Shown: positions 49,904 through 60,120 of the stretch, one piece after another | Numbering within the stretch: position 1 is the first letter of the stretch | Layout: every line of letters starts with the position of its first letter | Source: Streptomyces sp. WMMC500 | GTDB taxonomy: Bacteria; Actinomycetota; Actinomycetes; Streptomycetales; Streptomycetaceae | DNA length: 64,000 nt | Reading direction: 5' to 3' | Assembly (NCBI RefSeq): GCF_027497195.1 | Contig: NZ_CP114905.1 | Span: 434,001-498,000, forward strand | Position numbers and translations under genes: made by a program | Notes under the pieces: model-generated | What the model was told of the DNA's origin: nothing | What the model saw: only the letters and a program-made list of their open reading frames with translations | The model's database searches: none

Positions 49904-52030
49904 TCAGCGGCGGCGCAGGTGCACCACGGTGGCGTCGAGATCGCCGGCCAGCCCCGTGTGCAGCCCCCGGTGCGCGAGCACCGCGCCGCGCAGCACCTCG
50001 CCGGGCGCGCCGCCGGCCAGCACCTCGTACTCGGCGGCGGTGTCGAGCGCGGCGAGGCGCAGCGGCGGCAGCGGCTCGTTGTAGCGCTGCGCCTGCAGCC
50101 AGGCCAGGACGACGACCTCGTCGGCGCGGCCGGGGTCGTCGCCGAGGACGTACTGCACGGCGCTCAGGCCCTCCTGCGGCTCACGCAGCCGGTGGAGCCG
50201 GCCGAGCTGGACGGCGGGGCGGATCCGCTTGTACAGCTCCACCCAGCGCCCGGCCTCGGCCAGCTCCTCGTCCGACCAGTGCGCGAGGTCCCCGCCGACG
50301 CCGAGCACGCCGGCCATGGCGCTGACGAAGCGGTAGCGCAGGCTGCTGGCGCGGTCCTGCATCTGCACATTGGGGCTGTCGGTGACCCAGGCGGCCGTGA
50401 CCCGGGCGGGGTGGATCTGGCCGATGCCGTGCTGGATGGGCAGCCGGTCGAGCGGATCGGTGTTGTCGGAGGTCCACACCTGGTCCGTGCGGGACAGGAT
50501 GCCGAGGTCGATCCGGCCGCCCCCGCCGGAGCACGACTCGAAGGCGACGTGCGGGTGCGCGGCGCGCAGCCGGTCCAGCAGGTCGTACAGCCCCTGCACG
50601 TGCGGGACGGAGGGGTCGGCGTGCGCGCCCGGCTCGGTGAGGGAGCGGTTGAAGTCCCACTTGACGTAGTCGATGGGCGCGGAGCGCAGCAGCTCGTCGA
50701 GCTGCTGCCACAGATGTGCCCGGACCTCGGGCCGGCCGAGGTCCAGCACGAGCTGGTGGCGGAACTCGGTGCGCCGGCGGCCCGGCCGGTGGTGCACCCA
50801 GTCGGGGTGGGCGCGGTAGAGGTCGCTGTCGGGGTTGACCATCTCCGGCTCGACCCAGATGCCGAAGTGCATGCCGAGGGCGTGGACTTCGTCCGCGAGC
50901 GGCTTCAGGCCGTCGGGGAAGCGGTCGGGGTTGGGCGTCCAGTCGCCGAGCCCGGCCCTGTCGTGGGTACGCGCGCCGAACCAGCCGTCGTCGACCACGA
51001 ACAGCTCCACGCCCATCGCCGCGGCCCGCCGCGCCAGCTCGCGCTGGTGGCCCAGCTCGACGTCGAACTTGGTGGCCTCCCACGAGTTGTAGAGGACGGG
51101 CCGGGGGATGTGCGCGTCCGGTACGACGTGCGCGAGCTGCCAGGCGTGCCAGGCGCGGGACGCGGCGCCGAAGCCGCCGGCGGTGTAGAGCCCGGCGAAG
51201 ACGGGCGCGGTGTACGACTCGCCGGGCGCGAGCCGGACCAGTCCGGAGTCGTCGTGCCCGGCGCCGCCGACGGCCTGCACGACCCCGTCGGGGAGCTGCT
51301 GCACGGCGATGCGCCAGGATCCGGACCAGGCCAGCGCGCAGCCGTAGACCTCGCCGTGCTCCTCGCCCGCGGTGCCGTCGTCGAGGGCGATCCAGGGCAG
51401 GTGGCGGTGCGAGGTGTGGCCGCGGCCGCTTCCGAGGACGGTCTCGCCGGGGGTCAGCTCCGCGCGTGCGAGCACGCTCTCGGCTGCCCAGCGGCCGTGC
51501 AGGTGGGAGAGCCTGCGGCGGTCGGCGCGGGGCAGGGTCCAGGCCGCGGAGTCGAGCCGCAGCAGGTCCAGCGCGGGGTCGCCGGGGCCGCCCTCGTGGG
51601 CGGCGGTGGCCCAGCGCTCCAGCACGTCGGCGCCGGCGCGCATGCGGTAGTGCAGGGTGAGGGCGAGGCGGTGCACGGGGTCGTGGAAGGTGAGCCGCAG
51701 CACGTCGTCCGTGGTCTCGGCGTCGCGGAACTCCCACTCGCTGCCCCGGCCGCCGGGTCCGGGGGCGCCGTCCGCGGTGCGTACGGCGAGCGCGGGCCGG
51801 ACGAAGCGGGGGCCGCCCTCGACGGGGTACTCCTCGCGGCCGTCGAGCCGTGATTCGAAGGACCGGGTGCGCGGTGGCCGTTCGGCGGCCAGCGCTTCCG
51901 CGTCGGCGAGGGTGAGCCGGGGTCCCCAGTGGAGGTGCAGCAGCTCGTCGTGGCGGTTCAGCCGCAGGGCGTAGCTGCTGTGCGGGCCCGACAGCAGCCA
52001 GATCCGACCGTTCCCACCGACCTCGACCAT
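49904..52030 (-). CDS. alpha-galactosidase, GH36
   Basis: 708 residues. Beta-supersandwich N-terminal domain, TIM barrel and C-terminal sheet of GH36. Nucleophile Asp459 is in DYVKWDFNRSL and acid/base Asp522 in TSDNTDPLDRL; ELFVVDDGWFGAR and GIWVEPEMVNPDSD are substrate-site strands. No signal peptide: it hydrolyses imported melibiose- or raffinose-type alpha-galactosides in the cytoplasm. I chose the ATG at 52030, five bases after GGAG; ATG at 52042 contains that ribosome site. Divergent from the tyrosine phosphatase gene (115 bases). Confidence 0.93.
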   Translation of the reverse strand: MVEVGGNGRIWLLSGPHSSYALRLNRHDELLHLHWGPRLTLADAEALAAERPPRTRSFESRLDGREEYPVEGGPRFVRPALAVRTADGAPGPGGRGSEWEFRDAETTDDVLRLTFHDPVHRLALTLHYRMRAGADVLERWATAAHEGGPGDPALDLLRLDSAAWTLPRADRRRLSHLHGRWAAESVLARAELTPGETVLGSGRGHTSHRHLPWIALDDGTAGEEHGEVYGCALAWSGSWRIAVQQLPDGVVQAVGGAGHDDSGLVRLAPGESYTAPVFAGLYTAGGFGAASRAWHAWQLAHVVPDAHIPRPVLYNSWEATKFDVELGHQRELARRAAAMGVELFVVDDGWFGARTHDRAGLGDWTPNPDRFPDGLKPLADEVHALGMHFGIWVEPEMVNPDSDLYRAHPDWVHHRPGRRRTEFRHQLVLDLGRPEVRAHLWQQLDELLRSAPIDYVKWDFNRSLTEPGAHADPSVPHVQGLYDLLDRLRAAHPHVAFESCSGGGGRIDLGILSRTDQVWTSDNTDPLDRLPIQHGIGQIHPARVTAAWVTDSPNVQMQDRASSLRYRFVSAMAGVLGVGGDLAHWSDEELAEAGRWVELYKRIRPAVQLGRLHRLREPQEGLSAVQYVLGDDPGRADEVVVLAWLQAQRYNEPLPPLRLAALDTAAEYEVLAGGAPGEVLRGAVLAHRGLHTGLAGDLDATVVHLRRR

Positions 52031-52145
52031 CTCATCTCCCATAACTCAACAGAGATACACAACATCGCAGCCGGGGGGATCCTTGTCCAGCGTGCAATTG
52101 TCGTACTGTCGAAGTGCCGCGCCCGCCCGACGCTACGGAGCCCCG

Positions 52146-52937
52146 ATGACGCAGACCACCGAGCCTGAGCTGACCGGTGTCCGCAACTTCCGCGACGTCG
52201 GCGGTCTGCCCGCCGCCGGCGGCGCGCAGACCCGGCACGGCCGGCTCTACCGCAGCGGGCACCTGGCCCACGCCACCGCCGAGGACACCGTCTTCCTCGG
52301 CTCGCTCGGCCTGCACACGGTCTTCGACTTCCGCAACGCCGCCGACATCCGCCTGGACGGCCCCGACGTCGACCTGCCGGGCGTACGGAACGTCAACCTG
52401 CCGCTCAACGACCCCGCGGAGGGCAAGGAGTTCTGGAAGCTGGTCCGCGACGGCGACATACCGACGCTCCGCTCGCTGCTCGGCGACGGCCGCGCGGCGG
52501 CCCGCATGGAGTACTCGTACCGGGACATAATCCTCAACCGCAACGCCGAGCACTCCAGGGTCCTCCACTCGCTGGCCGACGGCGGCACGCCCGCCCTGCT
52601 GCACTGCGCGGCGGGTAAGGACCGGGCCGGGCTGACCATCGCGCTCGCGCTGCTGGCCGTGGGGGTCGAGCGGGAGGCGATCGAGACGGACTACCTGGAG
52701 TCCAACGCGCAGCACCGCCGCTACCGGGTCCAGCGCGGCGAGGGGGCGCAGGGCGGCACGTCGCCGGAGGTGATGGAGCTGCTCAGCCCGCTGTTCGACG
52801 CCCGGGCGAGCTACCTCGGCGCGGCCTTCGCCACGATCGCCGAACGCTGGGGCACCGTCGAGCGCTACTTCCGCGAGGCCCTCGACCTGAGCGACGCGAC
52901 CCGCGAGCGCCTGCGCGCCCACCTGCTGACCGTCTGA
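52146..52937 (+). CDS. tyrosine/serine protein phosphatase (HCx5R)
   Basis: 263 residues. Dual-specificity/PtpB-like phosphatase: NFRDVGGLPAAGG near the N-terminus, LYRSGHLAHAT, FDFRNAADIRLDGPD, and the P-loop HCAAGKDRAG (Cys nucleophile, Arg phosphate binder). Acts on phosphotyrosine, phosphoserine or phosphoinositide; no signal peptide. Divergent from the GH36 gene and convergent with the hopanoid operon's last gene. Confidence 0.92.
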   Translation: MTQTTEPELTGVRNFRDVGGLPAAGGAQTRHGRLYRSGHLAHATAEDTVFLGSLGLHTVFDFRNAADIRLDGPDVDLPGVRNVNLPLNDPAEGKEFWKLVRDGDIPTLRSLLGDGRAAARMEYSYRDIILNRNAEHSRVLHSLADGGTPALLHCAAGKDRAGLTIALALLAVGVEREAIETDYLESNAQHRRYRVQRGEGAQGGTSPEVMELLSPLFDARASYLGAAFATIAERWGTVERYFREALDLSDATRERLRAHLLTV

Positions 52938-52969
52938 GCACCACCGCCCGGGCACCGCCCGCCCGCCGG

Positions 52970-54349
52970 TCAGCGGGCGGAGACCGCCTGCTTGGCCAGG
53001 GTGCGGCCGAACTCCCAGATGAGTCCCCCGCCCGCGTGCGCCTCGTCCATCACCGACGTGAACGCGTCCAGGAACCGCCGCACCTCCGCCTCCCCGATCA
53101 CCAGCGGCGGCAGGAGCTTGATGACCTCCTGCCGGTCGCCGGAGACCTGGGTGAGGATGCGGTGGCGCTGCAGCAGCGGAACCACGATCAACTGCGCGAA
53201 CAGCCCCTTGCGGGCGGCCTGGAGCAGCGTCCAGCGCCCGCGCAGCTTCAGCGACGCGGGCTTGCCGAACTCGATGCCGACCATCAGCCCCCGCCCGCGC
53301 ACGTCGTGCAGCAGTTCGTACCTGTCGACCAAGTCCGCGAGCCCGGTGCGCAGCAGGTCACCGGTGCGCCGCGCGTTCTCGACGAGCCGCTGGTCCTCCA
53401 GGACGTGCAGGGTGGCAAGCCCGGCGGCCATCGCCGGCGCGTTGGTGCCGAAGCTCGCCGAGTGCACCAGCACGCGGTCCATGGAGGAGTAGACCTTCTT
53501 GAAGATCCACTCCCGGCCGAGGGTGGCCCCGACGGGCACGTACCCGCCGGAGAGCGCCTTGGCGAGGCACACGAGGTCGGGCTCGGCGCCCTCCTCGTGC
53601 TCGTAGGCGAAGAACGCGCCGGTGCGCCCCATGCCCGTCTGCACCTCGTCGGCGACGAGCAGCCCGCCGTGCTCGTGCAGCAACTCCCGCGCCGCGCGCA
53701 GGTACCCGGGCGGCGGCGCGTGCACGCCCTTGCCCTGGATCGGCTCGACCACGAGCGCCGCGACGTCCCCGGCGCGCAGCTCCCGCTCCAGCGCGTCGAG
53801 GTCGCCGAGCGGGACCGCGGTGTCCGGCAGCAGCGGCGCGAAGCCGGCGCGGAACGCCTCGACGCCGTTGACCGACAGCGAGCCGGTGGTCAGCCCGTGG
53901 AACGCCTGGTCGCAGTAGAGGACGCGCGGCTTCCCGGTGGCGTAGCGGGCGAACTTCAGCGCGGTCTCGACGGCCTCGGTGCCGCTGTTGGAGAAGAACA
54001 CCCGGTCCAGGTGCGGCGCGTAGCCGAGCAGCTTCTCCGCCAGCAGCCCGGGCAGCGGCTGGCAGTCGAAGCGGGTGAGGTCGGGGAGGTCCAGGTCGAG
54101 CACGTCGTGCAGGGCCCTGCGGACCACGGGATGGTTGCGGCCGAGGCCCATGACGCCGAAGCCGGCGAGGAGGTCGAGGTAGTCCCGGCCCTCCTCGTCG
54201 TAGAAGTACGCTCCCTGACCGCGGACGTACGTCTTGTCGAAGCCCAGCGTGTGCAGCATCCGCGGCAGTTGGTGGTTGAGGTGCCGGGCGTGCAGGTCGT
54301 AGCGCTCTCCCCCGCGCTCGGCCAGCAGCGCCCCGATGTCGAAGCTCAT
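52970..54349 (-). CDS. class III aminotransferase of the hopanoid operon (HpnO-like)
   Basis: 459 residues. Ornithine/acetylornithine-type fold I aminotransferase: [45 protein letters not shown] and PLP-lysine region [16 protein letters not shown]. As the last gene of the hopanoid operon it most likely converts ribosylhopane (aldehyde form) to aminobacteriohopanetriol, as HpnO does. ATG overlaps the dxs stop (ATGA). Confidence 0.88.
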   Translation of the reverse strand: MSFDIGALLAERGGERYDLHARHLNHQLPRMLHTLGFDKTYVRGQGAYFYDEEGRDYLDLLAGFGVMGLGRNHPVVRRALHDVLDLDLPDLTRFDCQPLPGLLAEKLLGYAPHLDRVFFSNSGTEAVETALKFARYATGKPRVLYCDQAFHGLTTGSLSVNGVEAFRAGFAPLLPDTAVPLGDLDALERELRAGDVAALVVEPIQGKGVHAPPPGYLRAARELLHEHGGLLVADEVQTGMGRTGAFFAYEHEEGAEPDLVCLAKALSGGYVPVGATLGREWIFKKVYSSMDRVLVHSASFGTNAPAMAAGLATLHVLEDQRLVENARRTGDLLRTGLADLVDRYELLHDVRGRGLMVGIEFGKPASLKLRGRWTLLQAARKGLFAQLIVVPLLQRHRILTQVSGDRQEVIKLLPPLVIGEAEVRRFLDAFTSVMDEAHAGGGLIWEFGRTLAKQAVSAR

Positions 54350-56277
54350 CGGGTGCTTTCTTCCCTCTCCCTCGTGACGACCGGCTGCCCGGCCCGGGCT
54401 GGCTCCTCCGCCCGGGCAGCGGGTACCCCGCCGACGGCGGCGGCGATCCGGGCCGGCGTCAGCCCGGCCTCGGCGAGGACCTCGGCCCGCTTGCCGTGCG
54501 GCAGGAACCTCTCCGGCAGACCGAACGTGCGCAAGGGTACGTCGACTTCGGCGTCCCGCAGCGCCCGCGCGACGGCGGAGCCCACGCCCGAGCCGACGCA
54601 GTTGTCCTCCACCACGGCGGCGACGCGGAACCGGTCCGCCAGCGGCGGCAGGTGGCCGTCGACGGGCTTGACCCAGCGCGGATCGACGACGGTGCAGCCC
54701 AGCCCCCGCCCGGCGAGCAGGTCCGCGGCCTCCAGACAGACGGAGGCCATGGCGCCGACGCCGACGAGGAGCACGTCCTCGCGCTCGTCGCGGCGCAGCA
54801 CGTCCATGCCGCCGACGCGCGCGGTCGCGGGTATCGGCTCGGACACCGTGCCCCGGGGGAAGCGGACGACGGTCGGCGCGTCGTCGACGGCGACCGCCTC
54901 GCGCAGTTGGGCGCGCAACTGGTCGGCGTCGCGCGGCGCGGCGATCCGCAGCCCGGGGACGACCTGGAGGAGCGACATGTCCCACATGCCGTGGTGCGAG
55001 GCGCCGTCCGGCCCGGTGACGCCGGCCCGGTCGAGCACGAAGGTCACCCCGCAGCGGTGCAGCGCGACGTCCATCAGCACCTGGTCGAACGCGCGGTTGA
55101 GGAAGGTGGCGTAGACCGCGACGACGGGGTGCAGCCCGCCGGTGGCCAGGCCCGCGGCGGAGACCGCGGCGTGCTGCTCGGCGATGCCGACGTCCCACGT
55201 CCGCCCGGGGTACGCCGCGGCGAACGCGGCGAGCCCGGTCGGGTGCAGCATGGCGGCGGTGATCGCCACCACGTCGTCGCGCTCGGCCCCGATGCGTACC
55301 AGCTCGTCGGAGAAGACCGAGGTCCACGACGGCGCGCTGGGCGGCGCGACCGGCTCGCAGGTGAACGGGTCCATGACGCCGACGGTGTGGAAGTGGTCGG
55401 CCTCGTCGTCCAGCGCGGGCTGGTAGCCGCGGCCCTTCTCGGTCAGGCAGTGCACGAGGACCGGCCCGCGGAACCGCTTGGCGCGGCGCAGCGCGGACTC
55501 GACGGCGGCGATGTCGTGCCCGTCGACGGGCCCGACGTACTTCAGCCCCAGGTCCTCGAACATGCCCTGCGGCGCGAAGGCGTCCTTGAAGCCCTTCTTC
55601 GCGCCGTGCAGCGAGTCGTACAGCGGCTTGCCCACCACCGGCGTGCGGTCGAGCAGGTCCTTGCCCCAGGACAGGAAGCGCTCGTAGCCGTCGGTCGTGC
55701 GCAGCGTCGCCAGGTGGTCGGCGAGACCGCCGATGGTCGGCGAGTAGGAGCGTTCGTTGTCGTTGACGACGATGACGAGCGGCCGGTCGCGGGCGGCGGC
55801 GATGTTGTTCAGCGCCTCCCACGCCATGCCGCCGGTCAGCGCGCCGTCGCCGATGACGGCGACGACGTGGTCGCCGCTGCCGCGCAGCTCGCTGGCCTTG
55901 GCCAGGCCGTCGGCCCAGCCGAGGACCGTGGAGGCGTGGCTGTTCTCGATCACGTCGTGCGCGGACTCGGCCCGCGACGGATAGCCGGACAGGCCGCCCT
56001 TGCCGCGCAGTCCCGAGAAGTCCTGCCGCCCGGTGAGGAGTTTGTGGACGTAACTCTGGTGGCCGGTGTCCCACAGGATACGGTCGGCCGGCGAGTCGAA
56101 GACCCGGTGCAGGGCGAGGGTCAGCTCGACCACGCCCAGGTTCGGCCCGAGGTGCCCGCCGGTGCGCGCGACCGCGTGGATGAGGAACTCGCGGATCTCC
56201 CCGGCCAGTTCGCCGAGCCGCTCCGGCGCCAGCGACTTCAGGTCGCGGGGGCCGCCGATGCTCTCCAGGAGCGCCAT
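54346..56277 (-). CDS. dxs: 1-deoxy-D-xylulose-5-phosphate synthase
   Basis: 643 residues, full length. TPP enzyme with [21 protein letters not shown]/Mg motif [18 protein letters not shown], and pyrimidine domain [10 protein letters not shown], then [18 protein letters not shown]. It condenses pyruvate and glyceraldehyde-3-phosphate, the first step of the MEP route, so this copy dedicates isoprenoid precursor supply to hopanoids. It begins one base after the hpnH stop and ends overlapping the aminotransferase. It is probably a second dxs besides a housekeeping copy. Confidence 0.96.
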   Translation of the reverse strand: MALLESIGGPRDLKSLAPERLGELAGEIREFLIHAVARTGGHLGPNLGVVELTLALHRVFDSPADRILWDTGHQSYVHKLLTGRQDFSGLRGKGGLSGYPSRAESAHDVIENSHASTVLGWADGLAKASELRGSGDHVVAVIGDGALTGGMAWEALNNIAAARDRPLVIVVNDNERSYSPTIGGLADHLATLRTTDGYERFLSWGKDLLDRTPVVGKPLYDSLHGAKKGFKDAFAPQGMFEDLGLKYVGPVDGHDIAAVESALRRAKRFRGPVLVHCLTEKGRGYQPALDDEADHFHTVGVMDPFTCEPVAPPSAPSWTSVFSDELVRIGAERDDVVAITAAMLHPTGLAAFAAAYPGRTWDVGIAEQHAAVSAAGLATGGLHPVVAVYATFLNRAFDQVLMDVALHRCGVTFVLDRAGVTGPDGASHHGMWDMSLLQVVPGLRIAAPRDADQLRAQLREAVAVDDAPTVVRFPRGTVSEPIPATARVGGMDVLRRDEREDVLLVGVGAMASVCLEAADLLAGRGLGCTVVDPRWVKPVDGHLPPLADRFRVAAVVEDNCVGSGVGSAVARALRDAEVDVPLRTFGLPERFLPHGKRAEVLAEAGLTPARIAAAVGGVPAARAEEPARAGQPVVTREREESTR

Positions 56278-56278
56278 C

Positions 56279-57328
56279 TCATTCTCCTCCCCCTCGCACT
56301 CCGCCTCGGCGATTGCCTCCCACGGTCTCCCGCGCGGCCCGCAGCGACTCCTTCAGCGAGGCCGTGGTGGCGAGGATGGAGGTGGGCTCGTAGCCGCAGT
56401 GGGCCATGCAGTTGGCGCACCGGGGGTCCCGGCCGCGGCCGTACTTCTCCCAGTCGGTCTCCTCGATCAGCTCCCGGTACGTCGGCACGTAGCCGTCGCT
56501 CATCAGGTAGCACGGCCGCTGCCAGCCGAAGAGGGAGTAGTTGGGGATGGCCCAGGCCGTACACGGGAAGTCGACCTTGCCCTCCAGGAAGTCGAGGAAC
56601 AGCGGGCTGTGGTTGAGCCGCCAGCGCTTGCGGTTGCCGCCGGCGAACGCCTTCCTGAACAGCTCGCGGGTCTGCTCGACGCCCAGGAAGTGCTCCTGGT
56701 CGGGCGCCTTCTCGTAGGCGTACGCGGGCGAGATCATCATCTCGTCCACCTGGAGGTCGTCGTTGAGGAAGTCGAGGACCTCGACGACGGTCTGCGGGGT
56801 GTCGGTGTTGAAGAAGGTGGAGTTCGTGGTGACGCGGAACCCGCGCTTCTTCGCCTCCTTCATCGCGGCCACGGCCTCGTCGAAGACGCCTTCCTTGGCG
56901 ACCGACTCGTCGTGCCGCTCGCGCAGACCGTCGATGTGCACGGCGAAGGCGAAGTACGGCGAGGGCTCGAACTTGTCGAGCTTCTTGCGCAGCAGCATGG
57001 CGTTGGTGCACAGGAAGACGTACTTCCTGCGGGCCACGAGCTGGCGCACGATCTCGTCGATCTGCGGGTGCATCAGCGGCTCGCCGCCCGCGATCGAGAC
57101 CATCGGCGCCCCCGACTCCAGCACGGCGCCGACCGCCTGGGCGACCGGCATGCGCTGCTTGAGGACGCCCGCGGGGTGCTGGATCTTCCCGCAGCCCTCG
57201 CACTTGAGGTTGCAGGCGAAGAGTGGTTCCAGCTCCACGATCAGCGGGAACTTCTCCCGCCGCTTGATCGTCCGCTGCGAGAAGAGATAACCGGCAACCT
57301 TGAGCGACTGGCGCAGTGGCATGGCCAT
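56279..57328 (-). CDS. hpnH: adenosyl-hopene transferase HpnH (radical SAM)
   Basis: 349 residues. The 4Fe-4S/SAM motif C39-NLK-C43-EG-C46 lies in [11 protein letters not shown], with [10 protein letters not shown] next (SAM-binding GGEP). A C-terminal Cys-rich part, [15 protein letters not shown], completes the family's SPASM-like region. It adds a 5'-deoxyadenosyl radical to diploptene, forming adenosylhopane. The start at 57328 has GGAGG nine bases upstream and shares one base with the hpnG stop (TGATG). Confidence 0.94.
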   Translation of the reverse strand: MAMPLRQSLKVAGYLFSQRTIKRREKFPLIVELEPLFACNLKCEGCGKIQHPAGVLKQRMPVAQAVGAVLESGAPMVSIAGGEPLMHPQIDEIVRQLVARRKYVFLCTNAMLLRKKLDKFEPSPYFAFAVHIDGLRERHDESVAKEGVFDEAVAAMKEAKKRGFRVTTNSTFFNTDTPQTVVEVLDFLNDDLQVDEMMISPAYAYEKAPDQEHFLGVEQTRELFRKAFAGGNRKRWRLNHSPLFLDFLEGKVDFPCTAWAIPNYSLFGWQRPCYLMSDGYVPTYRELIEETDWEKYGRGRDPRCANCMAHCGYEPTSILATTASLKESLRAARETVGGNRRGGVRGGGE

Positions 57329-58038
57329 CAGCTTCGCCTCCTGGGGATCATCACTTGACGGTGCCATTCGAAAAATGCGGGAAGAACCGAGCTGAGCACG
57401 CGGTACGCGGCGATACCACCGCGCAGCGTTCCGAAACGGACGAGTTCATGCTGGGGAGCGTCCACGACCACCCGGACGGCGGCCACGGGCCGGGTCCCGG
57501 AGGCCGCGGCGGCCGCAGAGAACCCGGAGGCCGCGGCGGCCCCGGCGGTCGCGGCGGCCGTGTGCAGGGTGACGGCCGACTCCATGTCGACGGCGACCGC
57601 ACCCCGCTCGCGCAGCCGGGCCCGGCCGGCCGCGCCGCGTACGACGTGGTCGGTGCCCAGCAGCAGCCCGGTGTGCACCCGGGCGCCGAGGAGCGCGAGG
57701 GCGTCGAGCAGCGGCCCGTTGTCCGGGCAGCCGGTGGTCCCGGCGCCCTCGCGGTCGGCCCGCACGGCGTCGGCGACGACGACGTCGCCGGGGCGCATCT
57801 CCGGCAGCAGCCCGGCGCAGAAGCCGGCGGCGATCACGGGGGCCGCGTGGTACGGCTCCTCCGCGAGCCGGCGGGCCACGGCCCGTTCGGCCCGCTCGGG
57901 ACCCATGCCGGTGCGCAGCACCTCGACCGGACCCGCGTCGCCGGCCCCGCCCGCGGCGGAGCCGGTGCCCGAGGCCAGCGCCCGGCGCTCGATGCCGAGC
58001 GCGCAGACGACGAGCAGCGGCGCGGGTGCGTCGGGCAT
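57328..58038 (-). CDS. hpnG: adenosylhopane nucleosidase HpnG
   Basis: 236 residues. Purine-nucleoside-phosphorylase-like (MTA/SAH nucleosidase superfamily): LLVVCALGIERRAL, VEVLRTGMGPERAERA, VIAAGFCAGLLPEMRPGDVV and AVAVDMESAVTL, with the base-contacting Met-Glu. Removes adenine from adenosylhopane to give ribosylhopane or its phosphate. Its C-terminal part has an Ala-rich insertion. Overlaps both neighbours by one base (TGATG), showing tight coupling. Confidence 0.92.
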   Translation of the reverse strand: MPDAPAPLLVVCALGIERRALASGTGSAAGGAGDAGPVEVLRTGMGPERAERAVARRLAEEPYHAAPVIAAGFCAGLLPEMRPGDVVVADAVRADREGAGTTGCPDNGPLLDALALLGARVHTGLLLGTDHVVRGAAGRARLRERGAVAVDMESAVTLHTAAATAGAAAASGFSAAAAASGTRPVAAVRVVVDAPQHELVRFGTLRGGIAAYRVLSSVLPAFFEWHRQVMIPRRRS

Positions 58039-60071
58039 CAGGCCTCCCGGCCGTCACCGGCGGCCGGCGTCAGGCCGGCTGTCGCGGACAGATAGCGGCC
58101 GAGCGCGGTGAGCGGGAAGACCATCCGGTACAGGTGGTAGTTGATGGAGAAGTCCCACGGGAAGCCGGTGCCGGTGAACTGCGGCTCGTCCCAGGACCCG
58201 TCGGGCAGTTGGGTACGGGCCAGCCAGGCCACGCCGCGTTCGACGGCCTTGCCGGCGTGCTCGCCGGCGGCCAGCAGCGCGAGCAGCGCCCAGCCGGTCT
58301 GCGAGGCGGTGGAGTCGCCGCGGGCGATCCACTCGGCGTCCGGGTACGAACGCAGGTCCTCGCCCCAGCCGCCGTCGTCGTTCTGCACGCTCTCCAGCCA
58401 CCTGACGGCCCGCCGGATCGCCGGGTGCGACACGGGCAGCCCGGCGGCGACGAGCGCGGGCACCGCGGAACCCGTGCCGTACACGTAGTTGACGCCCCAG
58501 CGGCCGAACCAGCCGCCGGCCGCCTCCTGTTCGGCGAGCAGCCAGGCGACGCCGCGGCGCGCGTGCGGGTCGTCGCCGAGCTTCTCGCCGGCGAGCATCT
58601 CCACGACGTGCGCGGTGACGTCGGCCGACGGCGGGTCGATTACCTCGCCGAAGTCGCAGAACGGCAGCTTGTTGGGGAACGCCGAGGTGTTGTCCACGTC
58701 GAACGCGCCCCAGGCGCCGTTCTTCGACTGCATGCCCGCCAGCCAGCGCACGGCCCGCTCGACGGCGGCGTCGACGCGCGCCTGGTCGGGGTGGGCGACG
58801 CGGCGCAGGGCGAGGACCACCTCGGCGGTGTCGTCGGTGTCGGGGTAGTTGTCGTTGTGGAACTCGAACGCCCAGCCGCCCGGGGTGAGTCCGGGCCGGC
58901 GTACCGACCAGTCGCCGGTGGTCAGCACCTGCTCCGCGAGCATCCAGTCGGCGGCCTTGACGAGCTGGGGGTGGTCGGCCGGCACGCCCGCGTCGACGAG
59001 CGCGATGGTGGCCAGGCACGTGTCCCAGACCGGGGACTGGCACGCCTCGATCATCCGGACCGGGCCGTCGTCGCGCGTGTCTCCCGTGTCACGCGCGCCG
59101 TCGGTGTCCGCCGCGGCCTCGGCCGCGCCGTCGGTCCAGACCGCGAAGCGGTCCAGCGATTCGAGACCGGCCTTCAGCACCGGGTGGTCGAGGTCGTAGC
59201 CGAGCAGGTGCAGCGCGATCACCGAGTAGACGGCGGGCGGCTGGATGCCACCCCAGCAGCCGTCGCTCTCCTGGCGCTCGATGATCCAGCGGGCGCAACT
59301 GCGCAGCGCCGCCTTGCGCAGCGGGCGCAGCGCGACCCTGCGGTACGCGTGCAGCGCCCGGTCCAGCCGCTGGAAGAATCCGTCCCACGTCGTCAGCGAC
59401 GCGTGCGGCCGGGGCGGGTTGGGCACGGCGGGGTCGGTGTGCAGCTCGTCGAGGGTGAACGGGCCCGGGCGCACCGGGCGCTTGGCGGAGACGACCGTGA
59501 GCGGCACGATCGTCTGCCGGGCCCAGCAGCCGAAGTCGTAGATGTTCAGCGGGAACCAGGACGGCAGGTAGATCAGCTCGGGCGGCAGCTCGGGCAGGTC
59601 CTCCCAGCGCCACCAGCCGAACAGCGCGAGCCAGATGCGGGTGAAGACGCGGGTCGCGGCGATGCCGCCGTGCGCGCGCACCCACTCCGCGGCCCGCGCC
59701 ATGTGCTCCTCGCCGGGCGCGTCGCCGGCGAGGCGGAGCGCGACGTAGGCCTCGACGGTCGCGGAGACGTCGCCGGGGCCGCCGTGGAACGTCGCCCAGG
59801 CACCGTCCGGGCCCTGCCGGCCGCGGACGAAGCGGGCGGCGGCGCGGGTGGTGTGCTCGTCCCGTACGCCCAGGAACTCGCGGAGCAGCAGGTCCTCGGC
59901 GTCCATGGTGACGTTGGTCTCCAGGTCGCCCTTCCACCAGCCCTCCGCGTCCTGCCGGCCGAGCAGGTTGGCGCTCGCCCGCTCGACCGCCTGCCTCGCC
60001 GCCAGTAAGGCAGCCGCCGCCCCCGCGGGGGCGGTGTCGGTTGCGTTGCCGCCATCGGCAGTGGCTTTCAT
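58038..60071 (-). CDS. shc: squalene-hopene cyclase
   Basis: 677 residues. Two alpha/alpha barrels with several QW repeats (GRQDAEGWWKG, GRQGPDGAWATF, RQESDGCWGGI, QSKNGAWGAFD, QNDDGGWGED, QLPDGSWDEP). The protonating acid motif is D411-T-D413-D414 in YPDTDDTAEV. It cyclises squalene to hopene/diplopterol on the inner membrane. The ATG at 60071 follows AAGGGG. In the 50-base gap before it ends the polyprenyl synthase gene. Confidence 0.97.
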   Translation of the reverse strand: MKATADGGNATDTAPAGAAAALLAARQAVERASANLLGRQDAEGWWKGDLETNVTMDAEDLLLREFLGVRDEHTTRAAARFVRGRQGPDGAWATFHGGPGDVSATVEAYVALRLAGDAPGEEHMARAAEWVRAHGGIAATRVFTRIWLALFGWWRWEDLPELPPELIYLPSWFPLNIYDFGCWARQTIVPLTVVSAKRPVRPGPFTLDELHTDPAVPNPPRPHASLTTWDGFFQRLDRALHAYRRVALRPLRKAALRSCARWIIERQESDGCWGGIQPPAVYSVIALHLLGYDLDHPVLKAGLESLDRFAVWTDGAAEAAADTDGARDTGDTRDDGPVRMIEACQSPVWDTCLATIALVDAGVPADHPQLVKAADWMLAEQVLTTGDWSVRRPGLTPGGWAFEFHNDNYPDTDDTAEVVLALRRVAHPDQARVDAAVERAVRWLAGMQSKNGAWGAFDVDNTSAFPNKLPFCDFGEVIDPPSADVTAHVVEMLAGEKLGDDPHARRGVAWLLAEQEAAGGWFGRWGVNYVYGTGSAVPALVAAGLPVSHPAIRRAVRWLESVQNDDGGWGEDLRSYPDAEWIARGDSTASQTGWALLALLAAGEHAGKAVERGVAWLARTQLPDGSWDEPQFTGTGFPWDFSINYHLYRMVFPLTALGRYLSATAGLTPAAGDGREA

Positions 60072-60120
60072 GCACACCCCTTTCGAAGGGACGTCCGGAC
60101 GCGGGGCCCGGGCGTCGGTG